Part shown: one piece after another, positions 17,839-26,267 of the stretch
How the letters are laid out: the number at the start of each line of letters is the position of its first letter
Position numbering within the stretch: the stretch's first letter is position 1
From: Acidobacteriaceae bacterium
GTDB taxonomy: Bacteria; Acidobacteriota; Terriglobia; Terriglobales; Acidobacteriaceae
Assembly (NCBI GenBank): GCA_003134435.1
Contig: PLBE01000213.1
Span: 9,700-50,612 of the forward strand
Length of the DNA: 40,913 bases
Direction of reading: 5' to 3'
The notes under the pieces: model-generated
Database searches by the model: none
Seen by the model: the letters and a program-made list of their open reading frames with translations, nothing else
What the model was told of the DNA's origin: nothing
Program-made: the position numbers and the translations under genes

Positions 17839-18321
17839 TCACGCTGCCTTCAGACGCGGCCACGCCGTCGTCACTACCAACGCCACTGCAATGCCCAGCG
17901 ACACTTCCAGAAAGCGATGCCAACCGATGAGCCAGGGAGCGCTCGTCCGCGGAACCAGCAGAACGATGCTCAGCGTAATGGCCGCGAAACGGTAAGCGCC
18001 TCCGACGCGCAGCATCCAGGCCAGCACGCCACACAGGAAAATTCCCGGGGCATAGACCCACGGATTCGGACGGAAGAAAGTTGCAATTGCAGTGCCCAGC
18101 AACGCGCCCAATGCCGTCCCCACAAACCGCTGCCAGCCCAGAGTGAGGGGCGGGATGGTCGACTGCATGATTACGATAGTGGAAATCGGAGCCCAATAGG
18201 ACTCTCGCATATCGAAAAGACGGGCCAGCAATAATGCCGCGACTGCGGCGATCGTGGTTCGAAGCGAGTCCAATACTGCATCCCGATCTACTCCCCAAAA
18301 GGCGATTCCCCTGCTCATCAA
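17839..18321 (-). CDS. FUSC-family membrane protein, half-size
   Basis: The protein has 160 residues and is highly hydrophobic, with about four to five helices. Segments include RTTIAAVAALLLARLFDM, YWAPISTIVIMQST, GTALGALLGTAIATFF and FLEVSLGIAVALVVTTAWP. The WAPISTIVIMQ pattern and the following G-rich helix fit the FUSC/aromatic-acid-exporter membrane domain. Classical family members are far longer (duplicated membrane domain plus cytoplasmic part), so this is a single-domain version. A transport role is inferred only from the family. The start has a strong GAGGAGGG ribosome site. An ATG one codon downstream is equally possible. Confidence 0.75.
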   Translation of the reverse strand: MMSRGIAFWGVDRDAVLDSLRTTIAAVAALLLARLFDMRESYWAPISTIVIMQSTIPPLTLGWQRFVGTALGALLGTAIATFFRPNPWVYAPGIFLCGVLAWMLRVGGAYRFAAITLSIVLLVPRTSAPWLIGWHRFLEVSLGIAVALVVTTAWPRLKAA

Positions 18322-18604
18322 CCCTCCTCAGGCTCGGGCAAGAAGCCGTTATTGTAGCGGACCGTATTTCTGGCCATCGACAAGCGGACACGGATTTTCT
18401 GTGGTATTCTCTTCGACGTACCTCGCGGGACCCGCGCGCTGAGCCGACATTGGCGCCAACGACAATGAGGGTTCCTACCTGCGTCCTTCCTCGCAAGGGT
18501 CGTGGATGGAGGCGATGCGAGCACACCGGAAGTGTGCCATCGTCTTCAGGACACACGGTCCGGAATCAATTCACGAGTCCAATTTATCAAATCGAGGAGA
18601 AGCT

Positions 18605-18997
18605 ATGCAGATCACAAAACTCACGCCCAATCTAGTGGTTCGCAACGTTGAAGCCAGCCTGAAGTTTTACCGCGAGATACTGGGGCTGGAGAAAACGATC
18701 AGCGTTCCCGAGGAATCGCCTTACGTTTTCGCCGCGGTATCGAACGGAGCGGTTGAAATTTTCTTCAACGATCAAAAGACTGTTGCCGCCGAATATCCCA
18801 AGCTCGCGGCTTCGATTGGCGCGAGCCTGACGCTTTACCTGGAAGTGGACAGCCTGCAAACGGTGCTGGACCGCGTCCAGAGAGCGGGTGCGAAAATCTC
18901 GATGCCGGTGGTCGAGCAGTTTTATGGCATGAAGGAATTCGCATTTGAAGATGGGGATGGATACACCATCACCATCGCACAGAAGCTGGAGCAGTGA
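18605..18997 (+). CDS. VOC-fold (glyoxalase/bleomycin-resistance-like) protein
   Basis: The protein has 130 residues from ATG 18605, supported by GAGGAG seven bases upstream. It shows the paired beta-alpha-beta-beta-beta units of the vicinal oxygen chelate fold: LTPNLVVRNVEASLKFYREI at the start and a second unit from LTLYLEVDSLQTVLDRVQRA. It ends with FAFEDGDGYTITIAQ, in which the Glu/Asp positions match the metal-site strand. Family members include glyoxalases, dioxygenases and antibiotic-binding proteins; the substrate cannot be predicted. A frame extending upstream to 18506 is not supported by a ribosome site. Confidence 0.85.
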   Translation: MQITKLTPNLVVRNVEASLKFYREILGLEKTISVPEESPYVFAAVSNGAVEIFFNDQKTVAAEYPKLAASIGASLTLYLEVDSLQTVLDRVQRAGAKISMPVVEQFYGMKEFAFEDGDGYTITIAQKLEQ

Positions 18998-19005
18998 GTA
19001 ACGGT

Positions 19006-19051
19006 GGCGCGGACAGCGCCTGATCTGAGGCCGTCGCGGGATGTCCGCGCC
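19006..19051. repeat. 10-bp inverted repeat after the VOC gene
   Basis: GGCGCGGACA at 19006-19015 is matched perfectly by TGTCCGCGCC at 19042-19051, with a 26-base loop. No T-run follows, so a simple intrinsic terminator is not supported. It could be a REP-like palindrome related to the transposase remnant further on. Confidence 0.6.
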
Positions 19052-19279
19052 ATACGAAAGGCTGCAGTTTTCGTGGTTCGACGAGGGGAGACAGTCGGCT
19101 GATAACATCCGTGAATGGTTCCGGGCGGAAGGTCTTCGCGGTTGTTGCCGGGCTGATTGTCTTCGCTCCGATTGTCTTGAGGCGGATAGTCATCGGGTGA
19201 ATCGAGGACGACTTCATCTCTCGTGCGAGGGTACAGGGCAGGTTTCGAGTCGATTTCGACATCGGTGACAACCTGCTCT
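19052..19279. other. intergenic stretch without a recognisable gene
   Basis: Both strands are open here for short distances but show no known motif, no convincing ribosome site and low-complexity translations. It probably belongs to the decayed mobile-element region that continues to 19625. Confidence 0.4.
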
Positions 19280-19507
19280 GGTTGCGGCTTTTCGAGTTCA
19301 CGGTGGGTTCGAGAGAAGTGGGACACGCAATTTGCCTGGCAGACGGGATATGGCGCGTTCAGCGTAAGTGAATCGACCGTGCCCGCTGTTGTCCGATATA
19401 TTGCCGGGCAGGAGGAGCATCACAGGAAGAGAACATTTCAGGAGGAGTACGTAGTGTTTTTGAGGAAGAATAAAATTGAGTACGACGAGCGGTATATTTG
19501 GGAGTAG
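19280..19507 (+). pseudogene. 3' remnant of a REP-associated (Y1/IS200-like) transposase
   Basis: About 75 codons remain in one frame. They encode SSRWVREKW, FAWQTGYGAFSVSES, VPAVVRYIAGQEEHHRK and RTFQEEYVVFL, ending IEYDERYIWE before the stop. This is the standard C-terminal tail of RAYT/TnpA_REP-family tyrosine transposases. The catalytic HUH motif and Tyr helix that should lie upstream are not found, so the gene is truncated. REP-like palindromes begin four bases after the stop, the expected arrangement for a RAYT and its target repeats. A short frame from 19223 includes this tail but its first residues do not look like the family. Confidence 0.8.
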
Positions 19508-19510
19508 TTT

Positions 19511-19625
19511 CTTTCGCCCCTACGGGGCTGGGTTATCTGTTGGAAGGGTGCCCACGGCTGGCGCCGTGGGCTGCATTCTAACGCCGCTTCTGGGCTCTGT
19601 AGCTCTGGCACGCTGTAGCTCAAGT
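19511..19625. repeat. REP-like palindrome cluster beside the RAYT remnant
   Basis: The first hairpin is GCCCC-TAC-GGGGC at 19516-19528. The second is CCCACGGC-TGGC-GCCGTGGG, an eight-base-pair perfect stem at 19551-19570. A degraded third palindrome follows around 19581-19625 (CGCCGCTTC...GTAGCTCTGG). Hairpins of this kind beside a Y1 transposase gene are typical REP/BIME sequences that such enzymes recognise. Confidence 0.7.
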
Positions 19626-19704
19626 ATGCACGCCGAATTATCCTTCGTAGAGGAGGCGCATGGCCATGCATCTTGTGAGAGATTGCCCTCGGGAACGATA
19701 ACAA

Positions 19705-19731
19705 AGCCCCGCTCTTGCGAGTGGGGTTTTT
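19705..19731 (+). terminator. intrinsic terminator (plus strand)
   Basis: CCCCGCTC-TTGC-GAGTGGGG forms an eight-pair stem (one G-T pair) at 19707-19726, followed by five Ts. On the other strand the hairpin is followed by a weaker TTTG run, so it may work in both directions. Confidence 0.7.
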
Positions 19732-19736
19732 GGCCA

Positions 19737-19773
19737 AGAAAAAAGCCCCGCCCAAGCAAAGCCTGGACGGGGC
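19737..19773 (-). terminator. intrinsic terminator of the groES-groEL operon
   Basis: Read on the minus strand, a stem made by 19761-19773 and 19745-19757 (11 of 13 pairs, loop of three) is followed by a run of Ts complementary to the A-run at 19739-19744. It begins 16 bases after the groEL stop codon. Confidence 0.85.
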
Positions 19774-19788
19774 ATCTTACAGAGTTTC

Positions 19789-21528
<1,740 letters not shown>

Positions 21529-21562
21529 TCAGCGAGTTTGGCGGAGGGCTGACGAGGAACAG

Positions 21563-21892
21563 CTACCGGCGCGATCCGGCGGTTTCTTTCTTGGCCGCTC
21601 CCGAGAGCACGCCCAGTACTTCTTCTTCGCGCATGATGACGAAATCCTCGCCATCGATTTTGATTTCGGTGCCGGAATACTTGCCAAACAGAATGCGGTC
21701 GCCTTCCTTCACATCGAGGGGACGAACCTTGCCTTCTTCGCTGATCTTGCCTTTGCCGGCGGAGATGACTTCTCCCTCTTGCGGCTTGTCTTTCGCGGAG
21801 TCGGGAATAATGATGCCGCCGCGGGTGGTATCGGCCTCTTCAACCCGACGGACCAGGATACGGTCATGCAGCGGGGTAAATTTAGTGGACAT
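21563..21892 (-). CDS. groS: GroES co-chaperonin (10 kDa)
   Basis: The 109-residue protein caps the GroEL chamber. Motifs are [19 protein letters not shown], the mobile loop region [36 protein letters not shown] and [13 protein letters not shown]. The start is ATG 21892. The longer TTG version would contain the ribosome site AAAGGAG itself, which instead sits 11 bases before ATG 21892. The C-terminus carries about ten extra residues ([12 protein letters not shown]) beyond the usual end. It is the first gene of the operon, under the promoter and CIRCE at 21965-22020. Confidence 0.97.
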   Translation of the reverse strand: MSTKFTPLHDRILVRRVEEADTTRGGIIIPDSAKDKPQEGEVISAGKGKISEEGKVRPLDVKEGDRILFGKYSGTEIKIDGEDFVIMREEEVLGVLSGAAKKETAGSRR

Positions 21893-21964
21893 AAGTTGTG
21901 TTACTCCTTTCAAGAGTTGTGAATTGAATTGCTCGGATTCGAATTTCCTATGAATCGAGGGCTG

Positions 21965-21991
21965 TTAGCACTTGAAGCTCACGAGTGCCAA
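21965..21991 (-). promoter_or_regulatory. CIRCE operator (HrcA-binding site) of groES-groEL
   Basis: TTAGCACTT, nine bases, then GAGTGCCAA. This matches the canonical CIRCE TTAGCACTC-N9-GAGTGCTAA with two changes. It lies 73 bases upstream of the groES ATG and directly downstream of the -10 box, where a bound HrcA repressor would block initiation. hrcA itself is not in the window. Confidence 0.92.
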
Positions 21992-22020
21992 TTATAGGAA
22001 TATGAGTGGGTAATTGTCAA
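21991..22020 (-). promoter_or_regulatory. sigma-70-type promoter of groES-groEL
   Basis: On the minus strand TTGACA (22020-22015) and TATAAT (21996-21991) are both perfect consensus boxes, separated by 18 bases. The -10 box overlaps the first base of CIRCE, so transcription should start inside the operator. An A/T-rich tract upstream (about 22036-22080) could act as an UP element. Confidence 0.85.
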
Positions 22021-22309
22021 GTGGGTCATGGCAAGTCATTGTAAGTATATGATAATAGTATTATTATAGTATTATATTGGAACGAGGAAAACGCGCCACG
22101 ATTCTCACCCGGTTCTCATCTGGGGGGGCTGAGGGGCTTCGGGTCGATGGAATCCGGATACTGGCCGGGGTTGGACGGGGGCAAAGCCCTCACCAGACCA
22201 GTAACGCCAGTTCCGGGTTGTGAGGTGGGCCCAGCGCTTGCGCGGCGGAGCGGAGCGGGGTAGGCTCAGGAATCGACTTTTAAATGCAATTTTGGAGAGA
22301 GAAGCGCGT
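22021..22309. other. divergent intergenic region with an A/T-rich tract
   Basis: The region separates groES (-) from the STAS gene (+). Bases 22040-22080 are almost pure A/T (TATATGATAATAGTATTAT and on), which is striking in a GC-rich setting. It may supply promoter elements to both sides. The rest (22085-22300) is GC-rich with no recognisable motif or gene. Confidence 0.4.
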
Positions 22310-22651
22310 ATGCAACTGAGAATGAGCACCCGATCGTTGGAAGGCGTACTGGTGGTCGATTGCAGCGGTCGAGTGGTGTTTGGCGAAGAGTCGGCCAGCC
22401 TGCGCGACACGGTGAAAAAACTGTTGGCCGAGAGCCCGAAAGTTGTGATGAATATGCGCGAAGTGGATTACATCGACAGCGGCGGGCTGGGCACGCTGGT
22501 TTCGCTATACACGAGCGCGCGCAATGCGGGGGGCGGGGTGAAACTGGCGAGCCTGAGCCAGCGCGTGGGCGACCTGCTGCAGATCACGAAGCTGTTCACC
22601 ATTTTTGAAGTATTTGACGACCCGGAAGCGGCGGCCAGATCGTTCAAGTAG
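22310..22651 (+). CDS. STAS-domain anti-sigma factor antagonist (SpoIIAA/RsbV-like)
   Basis: The protein has 113 residues, one STAS domain. The N-terminal strand VLVVDCSGRVVFGEES is followed by VVMNMREVDYIDSGGLGTLV, in which Ser57 is the conserved phosphorylation site read by anti-sigma kinases of the RsbW/SpoIIAB type. The C-terminal helix matches QRVGDLLQITKLFTIFEVF. Unphosphorylated antagonists free a sigma factor by binding its anti-sigma factor; neither partner is encoded nearby. The start is ATG 22310 with GGAGAG upstream. A second ATG at 22322 is possible. A strong terminator follows. Confidence 0.9.
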   Translation: MQLRMSTRSLEGVLVVDCSGRVVFGEESASLRDTVKKLLAESPKVVMNMREVDYIDSGGLGTLVSLYTSARNAGGGVKLASLSQRVGDLLQITKLFTIFEVFDDPEAAARSFK

Positions 22652-22726
22652 ACGGGCGGATGGGGCGGGATGGACTTCACGCTGACAAAGTTAAGACGCT
22701 GGGCAAAATTATGGTTGTAATATTCA

Positions 22727-22754
22727 CCGGGCCTCCGACGGAGGCCCGGTTTTC
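22727..22754 (+). terminator. intrinsic terminator after the STAS gene
   Basis: CCGGGCCTCC-GAC-GGAGGCCCGG is a perfect ten-pair stem with a three-base loop, followed by TTTTCC. It lies 75 bases after the STAS stop codon. Confidence 0.93.
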
Positions 22755-22778
22755 CTTTGGAGGAGTACTCGCCTGATG

Positions 22779-22850
22779 GGCAGGAGTATCGGCAGGAGTA
22801 TCACCGGCACAGGCTTTTCGCGGACAAGAGTGGCCGCACTACACATGTTC
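22779..22850. repeat. tandem 12-base duplication plus short palindrome
   Basis: GGCAGGAGTATC occurs twice in a row (22779-22802). It is followed by an imperfect GC-rich palindrome (GCGGACAAGAGTGGCCGC, about 22820-22837) and a CACTACAC tail. A related core (TCGGCAAGAGTGTGGGCAGG) occurs near 34218-34238, hinting at a dispersed intergenic repeat. Confidence 0.45.
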
Positions 22851-22859
22851 AAAAAGTAC

Positions 22860-23582
22860 TCAGTTGAGGTCTGACAGCTCCAGCCACTGCGGAGGCGGTC
22901 CGCCGCCGGCGGTGTCGACGAGCACCAGAGTGCGAATCTGTCCGGCGGTGAGGGTGTAGTCCTGGCTGAGGAGGATCTGTTTGGTTCCCGCGTAAGTGAC
23001 GATAGCGGCATAGGTCGCTGGGGCAAGGCTGATGTAGGAAGGGCTCGCCGCCTGGAAGGCAACGCCGGAAATCTGCGGCGTGACTTGGCTGGGAGTGATG
23101 TCGGTGCCGGGCGGGACCAGATAGACGTCAACGCTGGTTGTGCTGGGGGAAGCGTGAATGATGCGGAATTCAACGTCGCCGGTTGTGGCCAGAGTGTTGT
23201 TATCGGTGAAGAGCACAGCTTGGGGAGCACTGGGGGCGATGGTGCTGCCATACCTTCCGGTTAGAACCAGCGTGTACTCGTTGGAACCGCCAAAGCTGAG
23301 CGAGGTGGTGTTGATGACGGGCGTAGTTTGGCCAGTTTGAACCACTTCGATGGATTGACTGCCCGAGGATACTTTCTGATAACCAGTGGATGGATTCACG
23401 CTTCCGAAGGAGATGTCGGAAAATACGACCGCGGTATTGACATCGAAATCGAGACCGACGGGAGAGTCGGGAATGGTATCGACGACGCGATACTTCGTAC
23501 TGCTGGAACCACAACTGGCGGCAAAGAAAGTCAGGGCGGCAAGCGCCAACGCTAGGGGCAGGGCTTTCAACAAGCGAAACAT
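22860..23582 (-). CDS. DUF4397-domain lipoprotein
   Basis: The protein has 240 residues from ATG 23582, which has a GGAG ribosome site eight bases upstream. A lipoprotein signal (MFRLLKALPLALALAAL ... FFAASC) ends in a lipobox with Cys at about residue 24, so the mature protein is lipid-anchored. Two similar beta-rich units follow: YRVVDTIPDSPVGLDF with a partner around residue 50-110, and FRIIHASPSTTSVDVYLVPP with QDYTLTAGQIRTLVLVD. This HASP...VDVY pattern is the DUF4397 signature. The function is unknown; cell-surface location is the main prediction. A longer frame from 23816 is not supported. Confidence 0.82.
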   Translation of the reverse strand: MFRLLKALPLALALAALTFFAASCGSSSTKYRVVDTIPDSPVGLDFDVNTAVVFSDISFGSVNPSTGYQKVSSGSQSIEVVQTGQTTPVINTTSLSFGGSNEYTLVLTGRYGSTIAPSAPQAVLFTDNNTLATTGDVEFRIIHASPSTTSVDVYLVPPGTDITPSQVTPQISGVAFQAASPSYISLAPATYAAIVTYAGTKQILLSQDYTLTAGQIRTLVLVDTAGGGPPPQWLELSDLN

Positions 23583-23795
23583 GCGTATTCTCCAAAAAGG
23601 CAGTTTTGGTGGCGAGCAAAAATGTCGGATGCAGCCATCGTAAACCCGAGTTTTACGGGCTTGTGTAAATTTTTGTATTGGCGCATCTAAAATAACATGA
23701 TTGTTGGCAATGTTGCTGGCGATGAGAGGGCTCCGGGTTCGTCGAAAAGGGTGAGCGCCACCAACGTCTTGATCTTCGTTTTTCGCTGATCCCCG

Positions 23796-24149
23796 ATGGT
23801 GCATCGGAAAAAACAATCGAAGGCAATGTCAATCCGGAGGAGCACGCTGGAGGAGAAGCGGGCGCGGGTCGTGCGGTGCATTCGGGCGTTGCCGGCGGGA
23901 ACGGTGTCGAGCTATGGAGCTTTAGCCAGGGCTGCAGGCTGGCCGGGGGCTGCGCGTCAGGTGGTACGCATTCTGCAGCAGGTTCCGGGATTGCCGTGGC
24001 ACCGCGTGGTGGGCTCGGGTGGCGCCATTAAACTGCCGGGAGAGAATGGCGCCGAACAACGCTTGCGCCTGCGCCTGGAGGGCGTAACGTTTCGCGGGAT
24101 GCGGGTGGATATGAAGCGGCACGAATTTCGCTTTGGAAGCAGATCTTAG
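23796..24149 (+). CDS. alkyltransferase-like (ATL) DNA-repair protein, MGMT fold without catalytic Cys
   Basis: The protein has 117 residues (107 if the ATG at 23826 is used; neither start has a good ribosome site). The sequence follows the DNA-binding domain of O6-alkylguanine-DNA alkyltransferase: LPAGTVSSYGALARAAGWPG, then GAARQVVRILQQVPG with the base-flipping Arg, then PWHRVVGSGGAI. The alkyl-acceptor motif PCHRV is PWHRV here, with Trp68 in place of Cys. That is the mark of ATL proteins, which bind O6-alkylguanine lesions and hand them to nucleotide excision repair rather than repairing them directly. The C-terminus (LEGVTFRGMRVDMKRHEF) also fits. Confidence 0.88.
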   Translation: MVHRKKQSKAMSIRRSTLEEKRARVVRCIRALPAGTVSSYGALARAAGWPGAARQVVRILQQVPGLPWHRVVGSGGAIKLPGENGAEQRLRLRLEGVTFRGMRVDMKRHEFRFGSRS

Positions 24150-24168
24150 TTGTAGTTCTCAGTTCCCG

Positions 24169-24225
24169 GTTCTCAGTTCTCAGGGAAAGCCGGTTCTGCC
24201 AACACCGAGAATGAGAACTGAGAAC
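24169..24225. repeat. 14-bp perfect inverted repeat between convergent genes
   Basis: GTTCTCAGTTCTCA at 24169-24182 pairs exactly with TGAGAACTGAGAAC at 24212-24225, loop 29 bases. Each arm is itself a direct repeat of an eight-base unit, and a further partial copy lies at 24155-24166. It sits between the ends of the ATL and hemQ genes and could block read-through from both sides. Confidence 0.7.
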
Positions 24226-24236
24226 TGAATGCGGGT

Positions 24237-25100
24237 CTAGGACGGCAAATTTCCTTCCAGCAAGTCGTAGAGGCGGCTGGCTGGACAGCGCAATCCGATA
24301 TAGAAGCTTCCGAATAGCGCGTAGACGGCGCTGACCTGGTCGAAGCGCATCTCGTAGATCAGTTTCTTGAACACCAGAGGATCGTCGGCGAAGAGGTCGA
24401 CGCCCCACTCCCAGTCATCGAAGCCGATGGAGCCGGTGATGATTTGTTTGACTTCGCCGGCATAGCGGCGTCCGACCAAGCCGTGTTCGCTCATCTGGCG
24501 CTGACGTTCTTCCATGGGAAGGGTGTACCAGTTTTTGTCTTCGCCACGGCGGCGATCCATGGGATAAAAACAGACGTAGCGGTTGGGGGGCATGGTGGGG
24601 AAGAGGCGCGGCTTCATCGCTTCTTTCTGGCGCGCGATGGTATCCGCGATGGCCGATTTCCATTCGTCGGAGTGAGGTTCGACGCCGCGCTCGGCCAGGG
24701 CTTTGTAGGTCTTCAAGGTCGATTCATAGAGGCCGAGTTCAATGACGGATAAATAGGAGGTTGCAGGCTCGAGAAAGTCGTTGAGTCGAAGGCGGGCCAC
24801 GTCGAGTTCCGCCTGGTTGAGCTGGTCGAAACTGTTGCGGAAGTGGACCAGCATGAGGTCGCCTTTGTGTCCGAGCAACGAAAACAGGGCGGATTGACCG
24901 TCGGTGTTGGTTTCCATTGCGGCCAGGAGTTTCGTGGCTTCGCTGGCGATCTCGCTGCGGGCATCGTCGGGAAGGGCGCGCCAGGCGGTCCAGCGAAGGC
25001 GCATCATCTGGTGCAGCGTGGCGTAGCCTTCGAGGGTCAGCGGCACGGGGGGGAGTTGGCCGGCGGCTACGGGGAGAACTGGAGGATGCGTCGGGTTCAT
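24237..25100 (-). CDS. hemQ: HemQ/ChdC coproheme decarboxylase (chlorite dismutase family)
   Basis: The protein has 287 residues. It converts coproheme to heme b by two oxidative decarboxylations, the last step of the coproporphyrin-dependent heme pathway. Family signatures are plain: EGYATLHQMMRLRWTAWRAL, RYVCFYPMDRRRGEDKNWY, YTLPMEERQRQMSEHG, YAGEVKQIITGSIGFDDWEW and YEMRFDQVSAVYALFGSFYI. The Tyr in NWYTLP corresponds to the radical-forming Tyr of HemQ proteins, which separates them from true chlorite dismutases. The N-terminal 20 residues are Pro-rich and variable. Other heme genes are not adjacent. The gene is convergent with the ATL gene and divergent from the kinase gene. Confidence 0.9.
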   Translation of the reverse strand: MNPTHPPVLPVAAGQLPPVPLTLEGYATLHQMMRLRWTAWRALPDDARSEIASEATKLLAAMETNTDGQSALFSLLGHKGDLMLVHFRNSFDQLNQAELDVARLRLNDFLEPATSYLSVIELGLYESTLKTYKALAERGVEPHSDEWKSAIADTIARQKEAMKPRLFPTMPPNRYVCFYPMDRRRGEDKNWYTLPMEERQRQMSEHGLVGRRYAGEVKQIITGSIGFDDWEWGVDLFADDPLVFKKLIYEMRFDQVSAVYALFGSFYIGLRCPASRLYDLLEGNLPS

Positions 25101-25242
25101 GAAATTTACCTTGCGGACTATTGTAATCGCAGGTTGGGGCTTAAGAACGAGGGGCCGGCGGAGTGGCGGAGGCTACGGGTACCGCAACCGGCAAGGGGCG
25201 GAGATTGCTCCGGTGTGCGCCGGTATGCTACAAGCAAGCTAT

Positions 25243-26190
25243 ATGCGCAAATGGATGAGCGATCGTTTAAAGCGGCGCAAGAAGCCGGGAGAGGGATCGA
25301 GCCAGGACGGATCGAGCAAGGAAAAAGGATCGACCACAGCTCCCGAGCCCCTGCAGCCAAAGTATTATGAATCTGGTAATGAGGGTGCCGCGCCGGTCGA
25401 AGCGCGCGCGGAAACTCGAGAGGTAGAGTCGCAGCGGCCGTTCGAATCCGAGCCGATGGCTGAGCCCGAGACCGGGCATGGGTCGGCTGCTGAGCCGGCC
25501 GGGGCGTCGGCGGCGAGGCCGCGAACTGCGCGCCGTCGTCGCAGCCGAGGAGGCCGGGGCGGGAGTCGCGCGCGAACGGCGGCGGTTGCGCCTGCGGCGG
25601 GAGTTGAGGCCTCTGCGGTTGAAGCGGAATCGGCGGAGCCAGTGAGTGCAGGACAATCGCCAGCTGAAGCTGCCCCGGTTGAAGGGGCACCGATTCAGGT
25701 AGCGTCAGCACCGGCTCGCGCCAGCAAGGGTACGGTTGTGTTGGCGATCGGGTTGCCGGGGTCGGGGAAGAGTTCGTGGTTCAAGCGGCACAACATCCAT
25801 CCGCTTTCGAGCGATCTGCTGCGCGAACTGCTTTTTGATGACGCGCAGGAGCAGCGCTTTCAGGATCTTGTTTTTTCCAACCTGCGGTCGATGCTGAAGG
25901 CGAGGCTGATCGCGCGCCGTCCGATGAACTACGTGGACGCGACGAACCTCACGCCTCACGACCGCCATAGCTGGATCAAGCTGGCGAAGGATTACGGCTA
26001 CGATGTGCAAGGCGTTTTCTTCGATGTGCCGTTGGAGGTTTGCCTGGAACGCCACGAACGGCGGGGCCGGGTGGTTCCCGAAGATGTGATGCGGAAGATG
26101 GCGGGCAAACTGAAGCCGCCGACGTTCGAGGAAGGCTTCTCGAAGATCACGGTCGTAAGGGTGAAGCAGAAAGAGGCAGCGGCGGGGTAG
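25243..26190 (+). CDS. polynucleotide-kinase-like P-loop protein with disordered N-terminus
   Basis: The protein has about 315 residues from ATG 25243. Upstream in-frame ATGs at 25099 and 25225 exist, but the former overlaps the hemQ start and no ribosome site is clear. Residues 1-165 are low complexity, rich in Ala, Glu, Arg, Ser and Pro, with a basic patch (RPRTARRRRSRGGRGGSRAR). The C-terminal domain is an AAA_33/PNK-type kinase: VVLAIGLPGSGKSSWF (Walker A), LSSDLLRELLFDD, NYVDATNLTPHDRHSWI and VFFDVPLEVCLERHERRGR with a lid arginine set. RNA/DNA 5'-kinase or a small-molecule kinase are both possible. The basic tail suggests nucleic-acid contact. Confidence 0.78.
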   Translation: MRKWMSDRLKRRKKPGEGSSQDGSSKEKGSTTAPEPLQPKYYESGNEGAAPVEARAETREVESQRPFESEPMAEPETGHGSAAEPAGASAARPRTARRRRSRGGRGGSRARTAAVAPAAGVEASAVEAESAEPVSAGQSPAEAAPVEGAPIQVASAPARASKGTVVLAIGLPGSGKSSWFKRHNIHPLSSDLLRELLFDDAQEQRFQDLVFSNLRSMLKARLIARRPMNYVDATNLTPHDRHSWIKLAKDYGYDVQGVFFDVPLEVCLERHERRGRVVPEDVMRKMAGKLKPPTFEEGFSKITVVRVKQKEAAAG

Positions 26191-26267
26191 GGAGCCGATC
26201 GCGGTCCTCCACTAACGACTCACGACTCACCACCAACGGCGAACGACCACCGACCACCGACGAAGTT

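Noticed and set aside
18922-19326. 134-residue minus-strand frame rich in Pro/Asp/Asn
   Set aside because: It overlaps the VOC gene end and the transposase remnant, is low complexity and lacks any family signature.
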